NCBI GenBank assembly: GCA_903830745.1
Contig: CAIKVF010000093.1
Location: 1-5,157 of the forward strand
Direction of reading: 5' to 3'
DNA length: 5,157 bases
Source of the DNA: an uncultured Actinomycetes bacterium
Lineage (GTDB): Bacteria > Actinomycetota > Acidimicrobiia > Acidimicrobiales > RAAP-2
The notes under the pieces are model-generated. The model made no database searches, had not been told where the DNA came from, and was given only the letters and a program-made list of their open reading frames with translations. Shown here piece after piece: positions 1-5,157 of this stretch (within the stretch, counting starts at the first letter, position 1; the number at the start of each line of letters is the position of its first letter). The position numbers and the translations under genes were made by a program.

Positions 1-1346
1 AACTGTGACAACTTGTCGTCACCATCTTTGTAGCGCTGCCACTCATCAGGATTCTTCGCGATTAATTCGTCAATTGTCGCGCCAACTGAGTCGCTCGACA
101 TTTGTTCAAAACCTTTTTCGGCGGCAATCTTCTTCGGGTCTCCCCCGTTTGCCAAAAGCTCGCCAAGCACAACCTTCGATTGTGTCGCAGAAAGCTCACC
201 TTTGCTTTCCATCAGTACCGTCTGAGTGAAGGCATCAGTTGTGAGGTTGCTGAGAGTGTCAATTCCTGCAGCGAGCTCATTGGCGGCACGCGACACTGCG
301 ATTGAAATCTCTGCGCCACCATCTGCTGCAGCATTTACAAAATGTTCGAGGTCAAGATCAATAACTACAACAACGGCGTCTTCTTGCGCTTTAGTAGCGC
401 CAGGAATACGTTCAAGTAGTTTCGCTCTACGAGCGGCTGGCATAGGTGGTAACGCTGCGCGAACGCGGTCTTGCCATGGCTGATCTGGAACAAGTTCGGT
501 GAGGTCTGGTTCGCGGAAGTAGCGGTAGTCCTCGGCGTCTTCTTTCACACGAAGCGTTGAAGTTTCGCCGAGTCCTTCATCCCAGTGACGTGTTTCTTGA
601 CGAACAGTTCCGCCATCAAGAATGAGTTCGACCTGACGAGCTGCTTCGTAGTCAATAGCGCGCTGAAGAGAACGAAGCGAGTTGAGATTTTTAATTTCAC
701 AACGAGTTCCGAGCGGGTCACCGGTCTTTCGAACCGACACGTTGGCATCAAATCTCATTGATCCTTCTTCGAGTCGGCCGTCAGATGCTCCAGTTGCAAT
801 CAGAATTCCACGAAGCTCCGAAGCGTACGCACGAGCTTGTTCTGAAGACCTGATGTCAGGACCAGAAACAATTTCTACAAGTGGAACACCACACCGGTTG
901 TAGTCAACAAGTGAACGATCAGCGCCTGCAAGGCGTCCTGATCCACCAAGGTGAGTTGACTTTCCAGTGTCTTCTTCCATGTGAGCGCGCTCAATCGTTA
1001 CCTGCGAACCGTCAGGCAAGTTGAGGTATCCATTTGAGTTAATCGGAAGGTCGTACTGACTGATTTGATAGTCCTTGGACTGGTCAGGGTAAAAATAGTT
1101 CTTTCGGTGAAAGGTGCTCGGAGCAATTGTGCAGTTGAGCGCCATACCAATGCGCATTGCTAGCTCCACTGCGTCCTTGTTGAGTACAGGAAGTGATCCA
1201 GGAAGACCCAAGCAGATTGGGCAGATGTTCGTGTTTGGCTCAGAGCCAAAGTGATTCTCGCAACCACAGAACAACTTTGACTTAGTCAGGAGTTCAGTGT
1301 GAACTTCCATTCCTACAACTAGTTCCCATCCTTCAGGTAACGTCAT
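1..1346 (-). CDS. gatB: Aspartyl/glutamyl-tRNA(Asn/Gln) amidotransferase subunit B, 3'-truncated by the window edge
   Basis: GatB binds mischarged Glu-tRNA(Gln) or Asp-tRNA(Asn), phosphorylates the side-chain carboxylate with ATP, and amidates it with ammonia channelled from GatA. I translated this frame by hand from the ATG at 1346-1344 to the left edge: 448 codons with no stop. The N-terminal cradle domain shows GMEVHTEL (residues 12-19), a cysteine cluster C27, C29, C42, C45 typical of zinc-containing Gat[10 protein letters not shown] (80-88), KDYQISQYD (91-99), [12 protein letters not shown] (195-206) and CEIKNLNS (216-223). The last ~120 residues look like the helical GatB/YqeY tail domain that contacts the tRNA elbow. 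The family is usually about 475-500 residues, so some 25-35 C-terminal residues lie outside the window. The ATG overlaps the gatA stop (ATGA); upstream there is only a modest GGATGG-like ribosome site, which fits coupling to gatA. Seen: motifs and open frame. Known: enzyme role. The identification is secure. Confidence 0.97.
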   Translation of the reverse strand, partial: MTLPEGWELVVGMEVHTELLTKSKLFCGCENHFGSEPNTNICPICLGLPGSLPVLNKDAVELAMRIGMALNCTIAPSTFHRKNYFYPDQSKDYQISQYDLPINSNGYLNLPDGSQVTIERAHMEEDTGKSTHLGGSGRLAGADRSLVDYNRCGVPLVEIVSGPDIRSSEQARAYASELRGILIATGASDGRLEEGSMRFDANVSVRKTGDPLGTRCEIKNLNSLRSLQRAIDYEAARQVELILDGGTVRQETRHWDEGLGETSTLRVKEDAEDYRYFREPDLTELVPDQPWQDRVRAALPPMPAARRAKLLERIPGATKAQEDAVVVVIDLDLEHFVNAAADGGAEISIAVSRAANELAAGIDTLSNLTTDAFTQTVLMESKGELSATQSKVVLGELLANGGDPKKIAAEKGFEQMSSDSVGATIDELIAKNPDEWQRYKDGDDKLSQ

Positions 1347-2764
1347 GACCTACCATCCGCAATCTCTAGAACTCGTGCTGCTGCATAGAGTGATGCTTCA
1401 CTTCTACCTGGTCCAAGCAACTGAACACCGATAGGAAGATTTTCTTCACCTTTTCCAAATGAGACTGACACTGCAGGGTCGCCCGCAAGGTTGGTAGGAA
1501 TAGTGAACACGTCGTTTAGATACATCTCCATAGGGTCAGACTTAGCGCCGAACTTAAACGCAACACCAGGCGTTGTAGCGCCAATGAGCATGTCAACCTG
1601 AGCGTAGGCCTTCTGGAATGCATTGATAGTTAATGTGCGAACCTTTAGAGCCTGACCGTAATAAGCGTCGTAGTAACCAGCGCTAAGTGCATACGTTCCA
1701 AGCATGATGCGACGCTTCACTTCAGCGCCAAATCCTGCAGTTCTAGTTGCTTCCATCATTGCAGTTACGTCTTCTCCATCAACACGAAGACCAAATCTCA
1801 CGCCGTCGAATCGAGCAAGGTTTGAAGAGGCTTCTGCAGGAGCAATGAGGTAATACGCACTGAGGCCAAGTCGAAGTTCTGGAATTGAGAGTTCAACAAT
1901 TTGCGCGCCAGCTTCTTTAAGTGCTGCAACTGCACCCATCACTGCGTTGATGACACTTTCGTCAGCTCCTTCGTAGAGCTCTTTCACGAGACCAATGCGC
2001 TTTCCCGCTACCCCATCATTCACATGGCTCACGAGCGAAGGTGATGGCTCTGGAAGAGACGTTGAGTCAAGCGGGTCGTGGCCTGCGATTGCTTCAAGAA
2101 GTACTGCAGAGTCCATGACCGTCTTAGAGAATGGACCAATCTGGTCGAGTGAGCTCGCGAACGCAATTAGTCCGTAGCGAGAGACAAGGCCGTACGTTGG
2201 TTTCATTCCAACGATGCCGCAGAATGCAGCCGGCTGACGGATAGATCCACCAGTGTCAGAGCCAAGAGAGATTGATGTCATGTCACCAGCAACAGCTGCT
2301 GCAGATCCACCACTTGAACCACCTGGGACTCGTGATGGGTCTAGTGGGTTGCGCGTAGGCCCAAATGCAGAGTTCTCCGTTGATGATCCCATGGCGAACT
2401 CATCAAGGTTCGTTTTACCAACTGGAACAGCGCCTGCTGCTACTAAGCGGTCAATAACAGTCGCGTTATATGGTGGCTTCCAGCCTTCGAGAATTTTTGA
2501 TGAACACGTTGTAGGAATGCCCGTCTGACAAAGGTTGTCTTTAATGGCGATTGGTACTCCCGCCAGTGGACCAACATTTTCACCGGCCGCTACTCGAGCG
2601 TCAATAGCCTGCGCAATTTTGCGGGCGCCTTCTTTGTCAAGGTGTAGAAAAACGTTTAATTCAGCATTACGTGCTTCAATAGCAACATACGCAGCATCCA
2701 ACTGCGCAACTGCGGTCGTTGCGCCAGTCTGAACATCATTAGCAATTTCAACGGCAGTCTTCAC
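1343..2764 (-). CDS. gatA: Aspartyl/glutamyl-tRNA(Asn/Gln) amidotransferase subunit A (glutaminase subunit)
   Basis: GatA is the amidase-signature subunit of cytosolic GatCAB. It hydrolyses glutamine and passes the ammonia to GatB. The protein is 473 residues, close to the usual 480-495, and looks complete. The Ser-cisSer-Lys catalytic triad can be placed: Lys75 in PIAIKDN, cis-Ser150 in PGGSSGGS, and nucleophile Ser174 in DTGGSIRQP. The spacing matches the family, with 24 residues between the two serines. [19 protein letters not shown] (117-135) and [12 protein letters not shown] (187-198) are further conserved GatA stretches. The start is a GTG at 2764-2762 overlapping the gatC stop (GTGA). 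It is preceded by GGAG with a 7-base spacer, which supports this start. The stop TGA overlaps the gatB ATG, so no gene separates gatA from gatB. I see no frameshift and no missing catalytic residue. Confidence 0.98.
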   Translation of the reverse strand: MKTAVEIANDVQTGATTAVAQLDAAYVAIEARNAELNVFLHLDKEGARKIAQAIDARVAAGENVGPLAGVPIAIKDNLCQTGIPTTCSSKILEGWKPPYNATVIDRLVAAGAVPVGKTNLDEFAMGSSTENSAFGPTRNPLDPSRVPGGSSGGSAAAVAGDMTSISLGSDTGGSIRQPAAFCGIVGMKPTYGLVSRYGLIAFASSLDQIGPFSKTVMDSAVLLEAIAGHDPLDSTSLPEPSPSLVSHVNDGVAGKRIGLVKELYEGADESVINAVMGAVAALKEAGAQIVELSIPELRLGLSAYYLIAPAEASSNLARFDGVRFGLRVDGEDVTAMMEATRTAGFGAEVKRRIMLGTYALSAGYYDAYYGQALKVRTLTINAFQKAYAQVDMLIGATTPGVAFKFGAKSDPMEMYLNDVFTIPTNLAGDPAVSVSFGKGEENLPIGVQLLGPGRSEASLYAAARVLEIADGRS

Positions 2765-3063
2765 GGTGCTTCTCCGAGAATACGAGGAACTGCGAACCGA
2801 CCGTCTTGTGCGTCTGGAGCTTCAGCAAGCACTGCGTCTCGGTCAAGACTCTTCCAAATCACGTCTTCTCTGGTCACGTTCGTTAGCCCGAAAGGATTCG
2901 AGGTTGGCTCTAATGCACTTAGGTCGAGCGAGTTCATGTCGTTGGCATGCTCCAAAACGCCACTGAGTTGCCCAGTAAACGTTGTGAGTTCTTCTTCAGT
3001 TAGTCGAAGTCGAGCGAGCTTTGCTACTTTCGCGACGTCGTCACGACTTAAGGGTGAGCTCAC
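2761..3063 (-). CDS. gatC: Aspartyl/glutamyl-tRNA(Asn/Gln) amidotransferase subunit C
   Basis: GatC is the small non-catalytic subunit that wraps around GatA and GatB and stabilises the complex. The product is 100 residues, the usual family length. The pattern is canonical from end to end: an N-terminal helix with [13 protein letters not shown] (residues 12-24), then FTGQL and a second helix, then a middle segment with [17 protein letters not shown] (51-67), and a C-terminal strand with [18 protein letters not shown]. The start is a GTG at 3063-3061 inside a GTGA overlap with the hydrolase stop. A good ribosome site (AAGAAGG, 7-base spacer) supports it. The stop TGA at 2763-2761 overlaps the GTG of gatA. 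Being placed first of the three subunits and directly coupled to gatA fits co-production of a 1:1:1 complex. Confidence 0.96.
   Translation of the reverse strand: MSSPLSRDDVAKVAKLARLRLTEEELTTFTGQLSGVLEHANDMNSLDLSALEPTSNPFGLTNVTREDVIWKSLDRDAVLAEAPDAQDGRFAVPRILGEAP
2769..2775 (-). promoter_or_regulatory. Ribosome binding site for gatA
   Basis: GGAGAAG lies inside the last codons of gatC, with 7 bases between GGAG and the gatA GTG. It supports the GTG start within the GTGA overlap. Confidence 0.7.
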
Positions 3064-3809
3064 GCAAAAACCTTCTTAAGAAACTCAAGTGTCTTTGATT
3101 CAATCAGGTCTTTGTCAACGTCCATAGTTGCAACGTGTGAAGAATTTTCCATCCAGATGCGCTCGATGCTCCCGCCGTAGTTGGCAACTAGGGCATCACC
3201 ATTAGCAACTGGCAATGTGTAATCTTCGCGACTCGAGAAAAGAAGGGCAGGGACTTTGATTTTTGAAACATCAAGCGCAGTTGGAATGAGTTCTGAGATT
3301 TCCACAAAACCCTTGATGTTGGTTTCTGCGTATCCGAACTCAATTCCATTTGGCACGCGTGGGTCAGTGACCATGCTCTCCATAGTCAATACTCCGCCGT
3401 CAACGGCACCCTTTGCGAGCTCAATTAGAGAAGCGTCGTGAGGAATGATCCATGGGTTTACAAACACAACTGCTTTTACATCGGGATTGCGCTGTGCCAA
3501 GTAGGCCGTCATGAATCCACCAAAGGAGAGGCCAAAGATGATTACCTCGTCACAACGTGACTTCAAATCGTTGAGGGCGTCTGTGTAAGTTTTTTCCCAG
3601 TCGCTAAAGCCGTAGTTGAGCATGTCTTCAATTGAAGTTCCGTGTCCAGGTAGACGCGGGCACTCAACGGTGAAACCTGCGCCGGCGCACATCTTGGCGA
3701 CTGACATAACTGATTCAGGAGATCCACCATAACCGTGAAGTACTAGAACTCCTTGGCGAGATCCTTGGGCTGAAAATGACTCACATCCGGGGTGAATTTG
3801 CGTGCTCAT
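3060..3809 (-). CDS. Alpha/beta-hydrolase, Est30-like carboxylesterase / monoacylglycerol lipase type
   Basis: This is a 249-residue serine hydrolase that probably cleaves carboxyl esters in the cytosol; the natural substrate is unknown. Visible parts in order: oxyanion-hole loop LHGYGGSP (24-31); PRLPGHG (51-57), typical of lipases and esterases; nucleophile elbow GLSFGG with Ser95 (93-98); a cap region about 118-180; Asp196 in SSREDYTLP; and His225 in SSHVATMD. The Ser95-Asp196-His225 triad, its spacing and the length closely match Bacillus/Geobacillus Est30-type esterases as I remember them. No signal peptide or membrane helix is seen. The start is the ATG at 3809-3807. It has no good ribosome site: the nearest purine run, GGGTAG, lies about 11-16 bases upstream. 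The stop overlaps the gatC GTG (GTGA), so the gene seems to be first in a coupled hydrolase-gatC-gatA-gatB unit. A thioesterase or amino-acid-ester hydrolase role is also possible. The fold is secure; the substrate is not. Confidence 0.9.
   Translation of the reverse strand: MSTQIHPGCESFSAQGSRQGVLVLHGYGGSPESVMSVAKMCAGAGFTVECPRLPGHGTSIEDMLNYGFSDWEKTYTDALNDLKSRCDEVIIFGLSFGGFMTAYLAQRNPDVKAVVFVNPWIIPHDASLIELAKGAVDGGVLTMESMVTDPRVPNGIEFGYAETNIKGFVEISELIPTALDVSKIKVPALLFSSREDYTLPVANGDALVANYGGSIERIWMENSSHVATMDVDKDLIESKTLEFLKKVFA
3071..3077 (-). promoter_or_regulatory. Ribosome binding site for gatC
   Basis: AAGAAGG lies inside the last codons of the hydrolase, 7 bases before the gatC GTG. It decides the GTG start, which has no ATG alternative nearby. 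It also allows initiation both by fresh ribosomes and by ribosomes that have just finished the hydrolase. Confidence 0.7.
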
Positions 3810-3835
3810 AGGTATAAAGACTACCCGGCAACCAG
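3810..3835 (-). other. 26-base gap between exporter and hydrolase; no clear terminator or promoter
   Basis: This is the only non-coding stretch in the window. On the minus strand it runs from the exporter stop to the hydrolase ATG. There is no stem-loop followed by a T-run, so transcription can probably continue from the exporter into the hydrolase. A TAGTCT hexamer at 3823-3818 fits the loose actinobacterial TANNNT -10 pattern and ends 8 bases before the ATG, which would give a nearly leaderless message. No convincing -35 element precedes it. A promoter here is therefore only a weak possibility. Confidence 0.3.
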
Positions 3836-5157
3836 CTACTTCAGTTTGGGCTTATCTCTTGGGACGTCACTAATAAACAACGCTGCAATGAGTCCAAAGC
3901 CCCCGACAATTGCACCAATTAGGAACGGCAAATGAAACGTCGCCAACAGAGATGGTCCCGGGCTCGCGCCAGTTAAGTGGCGACTATGGACGAGGCCCTG
4001 CTGCACAGTTTCGAGAACTTCAATACCAGCGACTTCTCCCACTTGGACGGCCAACATTTGTGCCGCACTCATGACGCCGAATTCAGACTGCTTTACTTCG
4101 TTTGCCATGACTGCAGAACTTGAAGGCATGGCAGTACCCATTCCGAGTCCCGACAACGCAAGCGCAATTGCAATTACCCACGCGCTGGTAGATGGGTGAA
4201 GGAACGAGAACATCGTGAGTGACAGCGTTAGAAAGAACGCACCACCCACCGCACTTCTACGTTCACCAATCTTTATTGCAACGTATCCGGCGATTGGTGA
4301 ACAAATTGCGAATGTAATTGGTCTTGCAATTGAGAGTCCTCCAACTTGTGGGACCGAATATCCGTAGCCCTGTTCCATCAGCAGCGGAAAGAGAAAGAAT
4401 GCGCCGAAGTACGCGAAGTTGCAGCACGCACGAATCACAATTGGGAAGGCAAAATTTCTCCGCTTGAAATACTTCGCAGGGATGAGCGGGTGCGGAGCAT
4501 GATTAAGTCGGTAGACAAAAAACACCATGAGAATGGTTGCAATAATAAATCCGCTAATCGTTAGCGAAGATGTCCAGCCCTTAATCGGTCCAAGCGACAG
4601 CCCAAGCATGAGTGCGGTGATTGAAAAAGATAGAGACCAAGATCCCAACCAGTCAGTTTCTTTAAATTCTTTTCGTGCCTTTGCCTTTTGCTCAAGCGTC
4701 TCTGGAGCATCACCACGCTGCTTTGGTAGAACAAAAGTAACTACACAAAATGCGGCTGCAATCAAAATGAGTTGGAACCAGAAAAGTGAGCGCCATCCGA
4801 ATGCAGCGATGATCGGACTTCCAAGAGAGACTCCAATCACAGGCCCACCAGCTCCAATGAGCGACCACCATCCGAGTGCCTTCACTCTTTCATCTGGTCG
4901 AAAGACTCTGTTAATGAGCGCACCTGATGCAGTGCCAGTTGCGGCTCCTTGGATTCCATCGAGCGTTCGAGCGAGCAACAACATGTCAACATTGTGAGAA
5001 AGTGCCGTCAAAATTGCAGAGACCATTGCACCAATTAGTCCAAATAGGTAGAGGCGACGGTGCCCGAAGATGTCGCCAGTCTTTCCAAAGAGAGGCGCTG
5101 CAAGTCCATACGCAAGTAGCGGGCCAATCATGGTCCACGAAAGTACGCTGATGCTGG
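3836..5157 (-). CDS. MFS exporter, 14-helix DHA2 (EmrB/QacA-like) family, 5'-truncated by the window edge
   Basis: This is an inner-membrane, probably proton-driven exporter of drugs or other small molecules. The frame stays open to the right edge. The first Met in the window (5131-5129) is preceded by in-frame codons for SISVLSWT, which look like the end of helix 1 and the helix 1-2 loop. The true start therefore lies outside, probably 30-50 codons upstream. Counting from that Met, motif A is GKTGDIFGHRR (16-26), the motif B region is LARTLDGIQGA (53-63), and the antiporter motif C region is GAGGPVIGVSLGSP (93-106). A charged linker (136-160) is followed by DWLG, as in DHA2 proteins. About 13 hydrophobic segments are visible (near 1-15, 27-44, 50-74, 86-108, 114-135, 163-181, 188-207, 227-251, 262-284, 294-311, 317-338, 353-372, 399-420), which makes 14 with the missing first helix. 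A second motif-A-like loop is AGYVAIKIGERRS (281-293). The gene ends with TAG at 3838-3836, 26 bases before the hydrolase. The substrate cannot be told from the sequence. Confidence 0.9.
   Translation of the reverse strand, partial: SISVLSWTMIGPLLAYGLAAPLFGKTGDIFGHRRLYLFGLIGAMVSAILTALSHNVDMLLLARTLDGIQGAATGTASGALINRVFRPDERVKALGWWSLIGAGGPVIGVSLGSPIIAAFGWRSLFWFQLILIAAAFCVVTFVLPKQRGDAPETLEQKAKARKEFKETDWLGSWSLSFSITALMLGLSLGPIKGWTSSLTISGFIIATILMVFFVYRLNHAPHPLIPAKYFKRRNFAFPIVIRACCNFAYFGAFFLFPLLMEQGYGYSVPQVGGLSIARPITFAICSPIAGYVAIKIGERRSAVGGAFFLTLSLTMFSFLHPSTSAWVIAIALALSGLGMGTAMPSSSAVMANEVKQSEFGVMSAAQMLAVQVGEVAGIEVLETVQQGLVHSRHLTGASPGPSLLATFHLPFLIGAIVGGFGLIAALFISDVPRDKPKLK

Noticed and set aside
324..333. 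Perfect 10-base palindrome TGCTGCAGCA
   Set aside because: It encodes an Ala-Ala run inside gatB, and similar GCTGCAG-type strings are expected from alanine-rich coding sequence; nothing suggests an operator.
5..903. Several open frames on both strands within the gatB region
   Set aside because: The continuous gatB frame covers the whole stretch with conserved motifs, so these alternative frames are shadows. gatB is easy to overlook because it has no stop inside the window.
2253..2732. Plus-strand open frames opposite gatA
   Set aside because: They are antisense to strongly conserved gatA sequence and have low-complexity Ala/Ser/Pro-rich products, as expected for shadow frames.
4527..4997. 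A 156-codon open frame on the plus strand opposite the exporter
   Set aside because: It lies wholly antisense to a well-supported membrane protein gene, its product resembles no family I recognise, and it has no sign of its own promoter or ribosome site. It looks like a by-product of the codon use of the gene opposite.
5129..5131. ATG as the start of the exporter
   Set aside because: The frame stays open upstream to the edge with sequence that fits the region before DHA2 helix 2, and a 14-helix protein would lack helix 1 if it started here.

Overview
The window is a compact, gene-dense piece of a bacterial chromosome. All five genes lie on the minus strand and read from right to left. GC content is moderate, roughly half by eye. 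The GatA and GatB sequences resemble actinobacterial forms: for example GatA has [19 protein letters not shown] and GatB has a CxC...CxxC cysteine cluster. An Actinomycetota source, perhaps an aquatic lineage of Acidimicrobiia type with lower GC than most of the phylum, is my best guess. It rests on remembered family patterns, not on a search.

Layout in transcription order: (1) 5157-3836, an MFS drug/solute exporter of the 14-helix DHA2 (EmrB/QacA-like) type, whose first helix lies beyond the right edge; (2) a 26-base gap at 3835-3810, the only non-coding DNA in the window; (3) 3809-3060, a cytosolic alpha/beta-hydrolase resembling Est30-type carboxylesterases and monoacylglycerol lipases, with a complete Ser-Asp-His triad; (4) 3063-2761 gatC; (5) 2764-1343 gatA; (6) 1346-1 gatB, cut by the left edge and missing perhaps 25-35 C-terminal residues.

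gatC, gatA and gatB encode the three subunits of the tRNA-dependent amidotransferase GatCAB. This enzyme converts Glu-tRNA(Gln) to Gln-tRNA(Gln) and/or Asp-tRNA(Asn) to Asn-tRNA(Asn). GatA releases ammonia from glutamine, GatB binds the mischarged tRNA and activates the side chain with ATP, and GatC joins the two. The host therefore probably makes at least one of Gln-tRNA or Asn-tRNA indirectly.

The hydrolase and the three gat genes are joined by three successive 4-base stop/start overlaps (GTGA, GTGA, ATGA). This strongly suggests one translationally coupled message. The hydrolase is the unexpected member, because it has no established role in tRNA amidation. The exporter, 26 bases upstream on the same strand, may belong to the same transcript. 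I see no RNA genes, mobile elements, CRISPR arrays, substantial repeats or convincing terminators. Apart from the hydrolase-gat linkage the region looks like ordinary core genome, and I found no sign of a new system.
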